Origin: Bacteroidales bacterium
GTDB taxonomy: Bacteria; Bacteroidota; Bacteroidia; Bacteroidales; Bacteroidaceae
NCBI GenBank assembly: GCA_030532685.1
Contig: JAUNKN010000011.1
Location: forward strand, 17,490-50,284
Direction of reading: 5' to 3'
Length of the DNA: 32,795 nucleotides
The notes beneath the pieces are model-generated. The model was not told the origin of the DNA, did no database searches, and saw nothing but the letters and a program-made list of their open reading frames with translations. This document shows positions 25,531 through 32,795 of the stretch, one piece after another; position 1 is the first letter of the stretch; every line of letters begins with the position of its first letter. Position numbers and translations under genes: made by a program.

Positions 25531-25633
25531 TTTCCTGCGACGCATGCCCGAAATCCTACGACGCACGTAGAAAATTCTACGTCCCACGTAGAAAATCCTG
25601 CTTCCCACGTAGGATTTTTTCCTTCCCACGTAG
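25531..25633. repeat. 21-bp tandem repeat, about five units
   Basis: Units end at 25570, 25591, 25612 and 25633, each in CACGTAG (mostly TTCCCACGTAG). The first clear unit is 20 nt and the next three are 21 nt; a degenerate unit precedes them at 25531-25550. Two units carry internal ATTCTACGT or ATCCTGC variants that could pair with neighbouring units. The same core recurs at 1-20 and 31958-32026. Confidence 0.85.
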
Positions 25634-25871
25634 AAAAAGCTCTCTTTGAGCAAGCAGCGTCCAGCCTCCTGTTTGCCTCTTCAAGGCGTTGAGCAGCCTG
25701 CGGTTGGGGTGGAGAACTGGGCAAAACAAGAGAGGAGCAAACTGCCGAGGCGGTGAAGAGGCGGAGCGGTGTCGTCTTTGCCACGGCCGGAATAGAGGAT
25801 TCTCGCGCACGCGCGCGTACATATATTATGGAGTGGGGGAGGAAGAGGGGAGAGGGCTGACATTTTTGCAG
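25634..25871. other. Intergenic region with alternating purine-pyrimidine tract
   Basis: No gene is seen. Bases 25804-25826 alternate pyrimidine and purine without a break (CGCGCACGCGCGCG then TACATATAT), a sequence type able to adopt Z-DNA or to melt easily. A G/A-rich run follows at about 25829-25858. Confidence 0.5.
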
Positions 25872-25888
25872 TTGGCACGGCCTTTGCA
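25872..25888 (+). promoter_or_regulatory. Sigma-54-like promoter upstream of htpG
   Basis: TTGGCACG, four bases (GCCT), TTGCA: an exact match to the -24/-12 consensus YTGGCACG-N4-TTGCW. Transcription would start at about 25899, giving a leader of about 70 nt to htpG at 25970. An imperfect copy of the left part (CAGTTGGGGCACGGCCTG) follows at about 25903-25920. No TAnnTTTG element is apparent between this site and the gene. Confidence 0.65.
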
Positions 25889-25969
25889 AATACAGAGGCC
25901 AGTTGGGGCACGGCCTGTCCCCACGCAGTACGGAACATTGTCTCTAACAAAAATATCAACATCATACAC

Positions 25970-28027
25970 ATGGCTACACAAAAAGGACACATCGGTATCA
26001 CGACCGAAAACATCTTTCCCGTCATCAAGAAGTTTCTCTACTCCGACCACGAAATTTTCCTGCGCGAGGTCGTAGCCAACGCGGTGGACGCGACCCAAAA
26101 GCTGCGCACCCTTGCGGCCAAAGGCGAAGTGAAGGGCGAGCTCGGCGAACTCTATGTCGAGGTGAGCATCGACAAGGAGGCGGGCACGCTGACCATCAGC
26201 GACCGAGGCATCGGTATGACGGCCGAAGAGATAGATCGCTACATCAACCAGATAGCCTTCTCGGGGGCCACGGAATTTCTCGAAAAGCACAAGGACGATG
26301 CGGCCACCATCATTGGCCACTTTGGCTTGGGTTTTTACAGCACCTTCATGGTGGCCAGCCGCGTAGACATCATCACGCGCTCCTACCAAGAGGGAGCCGA
26401 AGCGGTGAAATGGAGCTGCGACGGCACGCCCGAATTTACCATCGAGGCTGCTACGCGTGAAGACCGCGGAACGGACATCGTGCTGCACATCGACGAGGAA
26501 AATCAAGACTTCCTCGAGCGCACACGCGTCGAAACGCTCCTGAAGAAGTATTGCAGCTTCTTGCCCATCCCCGTGCGCTTCGGATTTGAGCAAGAGTGGA
26601 AAGACGGTACGCAGGTCGATACCGACAAGCCCAACCAAATCAACGACACGACGCCCCTGTGGACGCGCACACCCTCGCAACTCAAGGACGAGGACTACCA
26701 GAAGTTCTACCGTCAGCTCTATCCCATGCAGGACGAACCGCTCTTCTGGATTCACCTCAATGTGGACTATCCTTTCAATCTCACGGGCGTACTCTATTTC
26801 CCAAAAATCAAGAACAACCTGGAGGTGCATCGCAACAAGATTCAACTCTATTGCAACCAGGTGTTCGTGACCGATTCGGTCGAAAACATTGTACCCGACT
26901 TCCTCACCCTGCTACATGGTGTGATCGATAGCCCCGACATTCCCCTCAACGTGAGCCGCTCTTACTTGCAGAGCGATGCCAATGTGAAGAAAATTTCGTC
27001 CTATATCACCAAGAAAGTGGCCGACCGCCTTGCCGCCATCTTCAAGACCGAGCGCGAGCAGTACGAAGGCAAGTGGGACGACTTGAAGCTCTTCATTCAT
27101 TACGGCATTCTCTCGGAGCCCGACTTCTACGACAAGGCCAAGGGATTTGCACTCCTCAAGGACATCGAGGGCAAGTGCTACACCTACGACGAGTATCGTG
27201 AGGCCATCAAGGAGGCGCAGACCGACAAGGACGGCAACCTCATTTGCCTCTATACCAACGACCGCGAAGCACAATATGCACACATCGAAGCGGCCAAGGC
27301 CAAGGGCTACAACGTGCTCCTCATGGACGGACAGCTCGATGCGCCTCTCGTGAGCGAACTCGAACGCAAGTGGGAGAAAACTCGTTTCGTGCGTGTGGAT
27401 GGCGACACCATAGATCGCCTCATTGCCAAGGCCGACGAGGAAAAGAACGAGGTGGATGCCACACTGCGCGAGAATCTGAGTGCCGTGTTTACAGCCGTGT
27501 TGCCCAAGGTCGAAAAGGCAGAGTTTCATGTAGAAGCCGCTGCCATGGGCGAGGCTTCGCAGCCTGTGGTCATCACGCAGAGCGAATACATGCGCCGTAT
27601 GAAGGAAATGGCTAAGCTACAAGCTGGTATGAGTTTTTATGGCGAAATGCCCGATATGTACAGCCTCGTGCTCAACACTGACCACGCACTCGTGCGCCGT
27701 GTGAGCGAGGAACTCAACACTTCGCTTTCCGAACGCTTGGCACCCATCGATGCTGAACTGCGTGGACTCAATGCTCGTCGCCAGGCCATGGAGCAAATGC
27801 AGGAAGGCAAGAAAGCCGAGGAAATCGGTGAGCAGGAAAAGGCCGAACTCGAAGCTGTGCGCACGGACATCGAGACGCAGCAACAGCTGCGCACGGCTGC
27901 CCTGAGCGACTATGCACGCAGCAACAAGGTGGTGCCTCAACTCATCGACCTGGCACTCTTGCAGGGAGGCTTGCTTCGTGGCGAAGCGCTCAATGCCTTC
28001 GTGAAGCGCAGTGTCGAACTCATCTAA
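25970..28027 (+). CDS. htpG: Hsp90-family chaperone HtpG
   Basis: Cytosolic ATP-dependent chaperone that refolds and remodels client proteins as a dimer, 685 aa. The N-terminal GHKL ATPase domain shows motif I EVVANAVDATQKL (usual N for ATP/Mg binding), motif II SDRGIGM (family DNGIGM) and the lid glycines GHFGLGFYSTFMV. The middle domain carries the conserved stretch LNVSRSYLQSDANVKKISSYITKKV with the catalytic-loop Arg. The C-terminal dimerisation domain is present, with a charged insert (EQMQEGKKAEEIGEQEKAELE). It is preceded by a sigma-54-like promoter rather than the usual Bacteroidetes promoter and may be co-transcribed with the DUF1460 gene, 8 nt downstream. Confidence 0.97.
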   Translation: MATQKGHIGITTENIFPVIKKFLYSDHEIFLREVVANAVDATQKLRTLAAKGEVKGELGELYVEVSIDKEAGTLTISDRGIGMTAEEIDRYINQIAFSGATEFLEKHKDDAATIIGHFGLGFYSTFMVASRVDIITRSYQEGAEAVKWSCDGTPEFTIEAATREDRGTDIVLHIDEENQDFLERTRVETLLKKYCSFLPIPVRFGFEQEWKDGTQVDTDKPNQINDTTPLWTRTPSQLKDEDYQKFYRQLYPMQDEPLFWIHLNVDYPFNLTGVLYFPKIKNNLEVHRNKIQLYCNQVFVTDSVENIVPDFLTLLHGVIDSPDIPLNVSRSYLQSDANVKKISSYITKKVADRLAAIFKTEREQYEGKWDDLKLFIHYGILSEPDFYDKAKGFALLKDIEGKCYTYDEYREAIKEAQTDKDGNLICLYTNDREAQYAHIEAAKAKGYNVLLMDGQLDAPLVSELERKWEKTRFVRVDGDTIDRLIAKADEEKNEVDATLRENLSAVFTAVLPKVEKAEFHVEAAAMGEASQPVVITQSEYMRRMKEMAKLQAGMSFYGEMPDMYSLVLNTDHALVRRVSEELNTSLSERLAPIDAELRGLNARRQAMEQMQEGKKAEEIGEQEKAELEAVRTDIETQQQLRTAALSDYARSNKVVPQLIDLALLQGGLLRGEALNAFVKRSVELI

Positions 28028-28035
28028 GCCATCTT

Positions 28036-28911
28036 ATGCTACGCACATTTTTATGGTCTACACTTTTCGCGGTGAGCGCTTGGGCACAGCCCCAAGTGCT
28101 CACCGCGAGTGCTTCGTGCCCCAGCGTGCCGCAAGTCGCGGTGTGCAACACGGCCGATCGCACACGCATCGAACAATTATTGGCCGACGCTCGCCTGCAA
28201 ACGCCTCTCGATTTCGCCCGAAAGTTCAAGGGGAAACCCTATGTGGCGCATACGCTCGAAAGCAACGAGCGCGAGCAACTCGTCGTGAATACCAGCGGGC
28301 TGGACTGCGCGACACTGGTCGAAACGGCCTCGGCACTGGCCATGACGCGCGCACAGGGCAAACGCACTTTTGCCGATTTTGCCGACAATCTCCGCAAGTT
28401 GCGCTATTTCGACGGGCGCATCGATGGCTACACTTCGCGCCTGCACTATCTGAGTTTTTGGATAGCCGAGCAGACCAAGCAGCAGCGCATCCAGGAGGTG
28501 CAGCTGCCACAGCGCCTCACAGCGCCCTTGCACATCCGCCTCAATTATATGAGTACGCACCCCGATAGCTACGAGCATTTGGTGGGGCATCCCGACCGCG
28601 TGGCACGCATCGCCCAATTAGAACGCCAGCACTCGGGAGCGGCGGGACGCTATTTGCCCAAACAACAAACGAACCGCTCGCGCACGGACTTGGGCGCCAT
28701 ACGCGATGGCGACATACTCCTCATCGTGACGTCCAAGGCTGGACTGGACTATTCGCACCAGGGCATTGCCTATTGGGGCAAGGATGGCCGCTTGCGCATG
28801 CTACACGCGTCGAGCGAGCGCGGCCGTGTGATTGAGGACGAACGTACTTTGTACCAATATCTTGCAGGCATCAAGCATGCACGGGGCATCCGTGTGTTTC
28901 GCCTGCGATAG
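28036..28911 (+). CDS. DUF1460 family N-acetylmuramoyl-L-alanine amidase-like protein
   Basis: Exported 291-aa protein with signal peptide MLRTFLWSTLFAVSAWA. DUF1460 proteins have a papain-like (NlpC/P60-related) fold and are thought to cut peptidoglycan or muropeptides. The likely nucleophile is the Cys in NTSGLDCATLVETASAL, and the likely His is in LDYSHQGIAYWGKDG. LHYLSFWI and the C-terminal RGIRVFRLR also fit the family. The gene starts 8 nt after htpG, so a shared transcript is likely, although a functional link is not obvious. It is followed by a strong hairpin. Confidence 0.9.
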   Translation: MLRTFLWSTLFAVSAWAQPQVLTASASCPSVPQVAVCNTADRTRIEQLLADARLQTPLDFARKFKGKPYVAHTLESNEREQLVVNTSGLDCATLVETASALAMTRAQGKRTFADFADNLRKLRYFDGRIDGYTSRLHYLSFWIAEQTKQQRIQEVQLPQRLTAPLHIRLNYMSTHPDSYEHLVGHPDRVARIAQLERQHSGAAGRYLPKQQTNRSRTDLGAIRDGDILLIVTSKAGLDYSHQGIAYWGKDGRLRMLHASSERGRVIEDERTLYQYLAGIKHARGIRVFRLR

Positions 28912-28936
28912 GAGGGACTCGATGCTCTCCTTATAA

Positions 28937-28980
28937 GCACCTCCCCCGCTGCTTCAACTATGAAGCAGCGGGGGAGGTGC
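28937..28980. terminator. Hairpin between convergent genes
   Basis: GCACCTCCCCCGCTGCTTC pairs perfectly with its complement at 28962-28980 (19 bp, 6-nt loop). No strong T-run follows on either strand, but position and stability suggest termination for both the DUF1460 gene and the convergent lipoprotein gene. Confidence 0.75.
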
Positions 28981-28998
28981 TGTATGGTCAATGAGAAG

Positions 28999-29331
28999 TT
29001 ATTGTCCTTCGTAGGGCAGATAGTAGGTCGTTGTGCTGGGGGTGTAGATGCCCCAAGTCAGCACGTTGAGCAAACCATCGATGAAGCTCAGCTGCTTCTT
29101 AACTTGATAGTTCTTGGCCTTACCTACATATTGGGAGTCTTGGAGTTTGTCATTGGAGATGGGAACCAAACCATAGATGAGGTAGTGATTCTTCACCGAG
29201 TTCACTTTGACCATAGGTGTGTTCTTGTCGAGCGAGCCCACGCAAGTGGTCGTGGAATAGCAGGAGGTGAGGCTGGCAACGAGAAGGCCAGTGGCGAGGA
29301 GCTTACCTGCCCATTTCTTGTGTTGTGTCAT
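28999..29331 (-). CDS. Bor-family lipoprotein
   Basis: Small lipoprotein, 110 aa from MTQHKKWAGKL. The frame is open further upstream, but a consensus promoter at 29370-29401 rules that out. The signal peptide ends in the lipobox LTSC, with C24 as the lipidated residue. The mature part shows the pattern of phage lambda Bor: a hydrophobic strand (HYLIYGLVPIS), then IDGLLNVLTWGIYTPSTTTYYL, closely like the lambda VNGLLGFITLGIYTP segment. Lambda Bor is a serum-resistance/outer-membrane lipoprotein; bacterial relatives are mostly uncharacterised. The gene is alone, convergent to the DUF1460 gene and divergent from the AMP nucleosidase gene. Confidence 0.85.
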   Translation of the reverse strand: MTQHKKWAGKLLATGLLVASLTSCYSTTTCVGSLDKNTPMVKVNSVKNHYLIYGLVPISNDKLQDSQYVGKAKNYQVKKQLSFIDGLLNVLTWGIYTPSTTTYYLPYEGQ

Positions 29332-29369
29332 GTTGTATAAACGAAATAGATGAGAATAAAACTTTGCTG

Positions 29370-29401
29370 CAAAGATAGGAGAAAAGGGCGAAGTAGGCAA
29401 A
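29370..29401 (-). promoter_or_regulatory. Promoter of the Bor-like lipoprotein gene
   Basis: The minus strand reads TTTG (29398-29401), exactly 20 nt, then TATCTTTG (29370-29377), a full consensus. The leader is about 32 nt. Confidence 0.85.
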
Positions 29402-29532
29402 GGAAAAGAGAAAATAGGTGAGAATAGATGTCTTATGGACGATGAAAAGTAAAGGAGGCCTTGAGAGAAGAGCAGAGGGGAGGAGCGCAAAAGAAAAACG
29501 GAGAGCCCGCTCTTCTAATCGTTGCGGCTGAG

Positions 29533-29563
29533 TTGGCTTTCCCGATATTTATGACTAACTTTG
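29533..29563 (+). promoter_or_regulatory. Promoter of the AMP nucleosidase-holA unit
   Basis: TTGG (29533-29536), 19 nt, then TAACTTTG (29556-29563). The start site at about 29570 leaves about 17 nt to the ATG at 29587 and shows that the upstream in-frame ATG at 29551 is not used. Confidence 0.8.
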
Positions 29564-29586
29564 CCCCAATACAAATTTATGATCTC

Positions 29587-30363
29587 ATGAAAAGCAAAGA
29601 AGAAATATGCGGCAACTGGCTGCAACGCTATACGAAGCTCCCACTGTCGGAGTTTGGCGAGCTCATACTGCTCACCAATTTCAATAATTACGTCGATATG
29701 TTTTGCGAACAGATGGGTGTAGAAGCCGTGGGCTTTGAGGCCAATATGCGTGCAGCCACAGCCGAGGGAATCACGATGATCAATTTCGGTATGGGCTCGC
29801 CCAATGCTGCACTCATCATGGATTTGCTCTCAAGTGTGAAGCCCCGTGCGGTGCTTTTCCTTGGAAAAACTGGCGGCATCAGCAACAAAACTCAGCTGGG
29901 CGATTATATTTTGCCGCTTGCCGGCATACGTGGAGAAGGAACGAGCAATGACTATTTGCCCCCTGAGGTTCCCTCATTGCCAGCCTTTATGCTGCAACGC
30001 GCCATCTCGACGGCCATGCGCGATGCTGGTTTGGACTACTGGACGGGCACCGTCTATACGACCAACCGCCGAGTATGGGAACACGATGAGGCCTTCAAAA
30101 CTTATTTGCGCAGTACGCGAGCCATGGCAGTCGATATGGAAACGGCCACTCTCTTTTCTTGCGGTTTTTACAATCATATCCCCACAGGGGCACTCCTACT
30201 GGTGAGCGACAATCCCATGACGCCCGAAGGCGTGAAGACGGAGAAGTCAGACCATCACGTGACGCAAAATTTTGCGGCCACGCATGTGCGTCTGGGCATT
30301 GAGTCGCTGCGCCTGCTGCAAGGAGATCGGAAAACGGTGCGTCACTTGAAATTTGACTGGTAG
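29587..30363 (+). CDS. amn: AMP nucleosidase, Bacteroidetes type
   Basis: Splits AMP into adenine and ribose 5-phosphate, a purine salvage step. It is 258 aa from MKSKEEICGNWLQRYTKLP. The fold is that of the nucleoside phosphorylase superfamily: INFGMGSPNAALIMDLL, AVLFLGKTGGISNKTQLGDYILP (phosphate-side strand), AVDMETATLFSCGF (the Met-Glu pair contacting ribose) and LLVSDNPMTPEGVKT with the Asp expected near the purine. The short form lacks the extra N-terminal domain of the E. coli enzyme. holA follows after 3 nt and is almost certainly co-transcribed. Confidence 0.92.
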   Translation: MKSKEEICGNWLQRYTKLPLSEFGELILLTNFNNYVDMFCEQMGVEAVGFEANMRAATAEGITMINFGMGSPNAALIMDLLSSVKPRAVLFLGKTGGISNKTQLGDYILPLAGIRGEGTSNDYLPPEVPSLPAFMLQRAISTAMRDAGLDYWTGTVYTTNRRVWEHDEAFKTYLRSTRAMAVDMETATLFSCGFYNHIPTGALLLVSDNPMTPEGVKTEKSDHHVTQNFAATHVRLGIESLRLLQGDRKTVRHLKFDW

Positions 30364-30366
30364 TCG

Positions 30367-31401
30367 ATGGCTATGGCAAAGAAAGCCACCAATTCCGTGA
30401 CGCACGAGAGTATCGTGCGAGAAGTGCGGGCGGGCAATGTCGCGCCCGTCTACTACCTCATGGGCGAAGAGAGCTATTACATCGATCGCCTGAGTGATTT
30501 CTTGGTCGAAACTTTGTTGCGTCCAGAGGAACGCGATTTTAACCTCATCACGCTCTTTGGGCCAGATACCGATGCTACTTCCGTGGCTCACGTGGCCATG
30601 GGATTTCCTATGGGAGCCGAGCGCTTGGTCGTGTTGGTCAAGGAGGCGCAGGCACTCAAAAACTTGGAGCAACTTGAGCCATATTTGAAGCAACCACAAG
30701 CCTCGACCACGCTTATTTTTTGCCATAAGAATGGCAGTATCGACCGTCGAAAGGCCATTGTGAAGCATCTTGAAAAGTCGGGCGTGCTCTTTGAAAGCGC
30801 ACGCTTGCGCGACTATCAATTGCCCGCTTGGATCACCAGCTATCTGCGCCGCAAACAACTGGCGATAGAACCTCCGGCAGCCGAGATGATGGCCGAATAT
30901 GTGGGATCCGATTTGAACCGCATGGCGGGAGAACTCGACAAATTGGTGCTCGCCCTCACTGCCGAGCAGCAGATTATTGACACGACGCTCGTTTCCTCGC
31001 ATATCGGAGTGAGCAAGGAGTACAACATTTTTGAACTGACCGACGCGCTGGGCAAAAAGGATGTACAGAAAGTCAATCAGATTGCGAATTATTTTGATAA
31101 AAATTCAAAGGCCAATCCCATTCAAATGGTGCTGCCTTTTCTCTTCCGTTACTTCTCCAATTTGATGCTGGCTTATTATGCCCCCGACAAGAGCACCCGA
31201 GGCATCGCTACTTGGATTGGAGCCAGTGAGTGGCAAGTCGAGAAAAATGTGTTGCCAGCCATGAAAATCTATACAGGAAGGAAAGTGATGGAAATCATTG
31301 GTCAAATTCGTAGAACAGATGCACGAAGCAAGGGAGTGGACAATCCCTCAATCTCTTCGGGCGATTTGATGAAAGAGCTTCTCTTCTTCATTCTTCATTA
31401 A
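30367..31401 (+). CDS. holA: DNA polymerase III subunit delta
   Basis: Clamp-loader subunit that opens the beta ring, working with the DnaX protein encoded at 10853. It is 344 aa; the second ATG two codons later is an alternative start. Typical segments are VAPVYYLMGEESYYIDRLSDFL near the N-terminus (a degenerate nucleotide-binding fold), ERLVVLVKEAQAL, GSDLNRMAGELDKLVLAL (the conserved helix with N and E-x-x-K) and a C-terminal collar domain ending SISSGDLMKELLFFILH. It is the second gene of the amn-holA pair and is closed by a terminator. Confidence 0.95.
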   Translation: MAMAKKATNSVTHESIVREVRAGNVAPVYYLMGEESYYIDRLSDFLVETLLRPEERDFNLITLFGPDTDATSVAHVAMGFPMGAERLVVLVKEAQALKNLEQLEPYLKQPQASTTLIFCHKNGSIDRRKAIVKHLEKSGVLFESARLRDYQLPAWITSYLRRKQLAIEPPAAEMMAEYVGSDLNRMAGELDKLVLALTAEQQIIDTTLVSSHIGVSKEYNIFELTDALGKKDVQKVNQIANYFDKNSKANPIQMVLPFLFRYFSNLMLAYYAPDKSTRGIATWIGASEWQVEKNVLPAMKIYTGRKVMEIIGQIRRTDARSKGVDNPSISSGDLMKELLFFILH

Positions 31402-31423
31402 GAAAAATAGAATAATCTCTTTG

Positions 31424-31466
31424 AGACTCTCGAAACTCTAACTCAGAGCTTCGAGAGTCTTTCTTT
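31424..31466 (+). terminator. Terminator after holA
   Basis: AGACTCTCGAA (31424-31434) pairs with TTCGAGAGTCT (31450-31460) and TTCTTTTTAT follows. It begins 22 nt after the stop. Confidence 0.9.
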
Positions 31467-31957
31467 TTATCGGAGATAGCTGTTTTTGTGACGATGAAGG
31501 AGAGTAGGGAGCAGCGTGTTTCTTGATATCGTGGCATCTGGCCTACTTGTGTTTTGAGGATAGCTTCTGGAGGGGCGGACTTTTCTTTGTCGCCTGTTTT
31601 TGCATGCTCTTGTTTGTTGCATCATGCTTCGTTCGGTATGGAGTATGCGCGCTCCATTTTTGAGGCTTTTCTCTTTGTCCTATTTTTTCGACCTGTCTGT
31701 TAGAAGGGCGTCGGCTGCTTCTTCTCTTCGCTTTCTTTCTTGTTGAGCCCTTTTTCAAGCTGCAATCGTTAGCTATAAATCCATTTTCTGGAAGGCTATT
31801 TTGCTTCCACTTTTTTTAATAGCTTTTCTCGTCACGAGGAGTAGGGGAGTTGGAACTGGAAATTGGAGCGATTTTCTCCCTTTTGAATTGCGAAAATTTT
31901 TGCGAAAACTCTTCCTTCTTCTCTTTGCGCATCTCCGGATTTTGGGAACCTATCTGT

Positions 31958-32026
31958 AAGAACGAAACTGGGACGTAGGATTTTTTTTTTCCCACGTAGA
32001 AAATCCTGCGTCCCAGTTTCGTTTTT
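31958..32026. repeat. Long inverted repeat containing the CCCACGTAG core
   Basis: Arms 31958-31984 and 32000-32026 are complementary over 27 positions with only two G-T pairs. The loop is T-rich and holds CCCACGTAG. Both arms carry GGGACGTAGGATTTT or its near complement, i.e. pieces of the 21-bp repeat family. It could be a mobile or structural intergenic element. Confidence 0.8.
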
Positions 32027-32437
32027 CTCCTTCCCATTCTCGTCGTTTGCTCAAAGGACGCGGAGCGAAAATGTAAATTTCCACGCTTTCCCTCTCTTTT
32101 CTTCTCCTTTTCCCCTCTTTTCTCCATTTGAAGAGGGAGTTTCGACTGTTTTAAGCTCCCAACTGCACGCTCTCTCCATTTTTTAGCGTTCTCTTGTATG
32201 GCTTCCGTTTTGGTTGTTATCCGTAGATTATCAGAGTATTAGCTTGGATTCTGGGCGCTGAGAATAGCGCGAAAATGAAAAAGGCGCATTCTCCCTCGAA
32301 TTGTGGCCTCCTTTGTTATTTTAGCTCCTTTTCTACTCCCCAAGAATAGACATTAACCTTTAGAAGCATTTATACCCTTGAATATAGCTTTGTGTTTTAT
32401 ACGTCGTACAGCGACGTAAATATACAAAGTACAACTC

Positions 32438-32468
32438 TTCGACTTTTTATCTCCCAAATTTACATTTG
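32438..32468 (+). promoter_or_regulatory. Promoter-like site near the window end
   Basis: TTCG (one mismatch to TTTG), 19 nt, then TACATTTG (32461-32468). No convincing gene follows inside the window. The 69-codon frame at 32466 would start upstream of the predicted transcription start. Confidence 0.45.
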
Positions 32469-32795
32469 CGTATCGTATGTTTGTGTTTTAATATCAATAC
32501 GGCAACAAATTTATATCGTAAAATATGCAATTTGAATATTGAGGTAAATTATGTTGATAACCAGTGTTTTATGAGTTTTAGTGGGAGCGAAAGAATGAAG
32601 TATAGCGCTTGTGTAGATTCTAAGCGTTGGATTTTTGGATATTTCCCATTATCTTTAAATATAAGTATCTTGTAATCAGTTTTTAGCTCGTTTATAGATG
32701 AGTTTATCTACAACTCTTTATTAAGTGATTTGTTGGCGTTGGATTTGGAATTTGTGATTGTGTATTTCTGTGGTGTTGTTTTGTTGTTTGGTTTT

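Larger units (their letters stand above)
31470..32795. other. Gene-poor region to the window end
   Basis: About 1.3 kb without a gene I can support. From 31540 to 32150 the plus strand is pyrimidine-rich; minus-strand frames there (31543-31758 and 31816-32127) encode only Lys/Arg-rich low-complexity sequence. It contains the long inverted repeat at 31958-32026. From about 32340 the sequence becomes strongly A/T-rich, with a small palindrome (TACGTCG-TACAG-CGACGTA near 32400-32418) and a promoter-like site, as if a gene on the plus strand begins beyond the edge. Confidence 0.6.

Noticed and set aside
28011-28568. 185-codon plus-strand frame overlapping the htpG end and the DUF1460 gene
   Set aside because: It is a shadow in another frame. 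The DUF1460 frame has the signal peptide and catalytic motifs.
31543-32127. Two Lys/Arg-rich minus-strand frames
   Set aside because: They arise from pyrimidine-rich DNA, have no promoter or family resemblance, and one runs through the inverted repeat.

Overview
The window looks like chromosomal DNA of an oral- or gut-type Bacteroidales bacterium, probably near Prevotellaceae or Porphyromonadaceae. That placement is an inference. It rests on Bacteroidetes-specific gene families (OmpP1/FadL porin, PnuT-type thiamine transporter, Bacteroidetes-type AMP nucleosidase, DUF1460 amidase, DUF3472 secreted protein) and on repeated promoters of the Bacteroidetes form (TTTG or TTGG, 19-20 nt, TAnnTTTG) with few Shine-Dalgarno sites. 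No rRNA, tRNA, insertion sequence or integrase is visible.

Layout. 1-5160: TrkH potassium transporter (+), then a large secreted DUF3472/discoidin-like protein (-). 5164-10353: a compact type VI-B (RNA-targeting) CRISPR locus made of a small membrane protein (Csx27-like), Cas13b with both HEPN RxxxxH motifs, and an array of 14 repeats and 13 spacers, closed by a strong terminator. It has no cas1/cas2. 10853-14516: dnaX, a SlyD-like FKBP with a Cys/His/Gly-rich tail, and aroC. 14517-14919: an intergenic block with a consensus promoter and a set of hairpins that may be a small RNA. 14920-18616 (-): OmpP1/FadL porin, ComEA-like helix-hairpin-helix protein, NhaC antiporter. 18752-20173 (+): mnmE. 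20366-24066 (-): a thiamine salvage operon (TPP riboswitch, TonB receptor, PnuT, thiamine pyrophosphokinase). 24080-25474 (-): LuxR-type regulator with a degenerate receiver, and a MutT-type Nudix hydrolase. 25531-28911 (+): a 21-bp tandem repeat, a sigma-54-like promoter, htpG and a DUF1460 amidase. 28999-29331 (-): a Bor-family lipoprotein. 29587-31401 (+): AMP nucleosidase and holA. 31470-32795: no recognisable gene, but a long perfect-stem inverted repeat related to the 21-bp repeat.

How the parts work together. The thiamine block is a coherent pathway: outer-membrane uptake, inner-membrane uptake, then pyrophosphorylation to TPP, with TPP feedback through the riboswitch. Cas13b and Csx27 are translationally coupled by an ATGA overlap and lie in the same orientation as the array, so they look like one defence module set between housekeeping genes.

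The most interesting items are: the type VI-B locus, with two repeat alleles that differ at a base-paired position and a degenerate first repeat; the resemblance of its membrane protein to Pycsar PycTM effectors; the exact sigma-54-like element before htpG; the terminator/promoter overlap in front of the TPP riboswitch; and the 21-bp repeat family.
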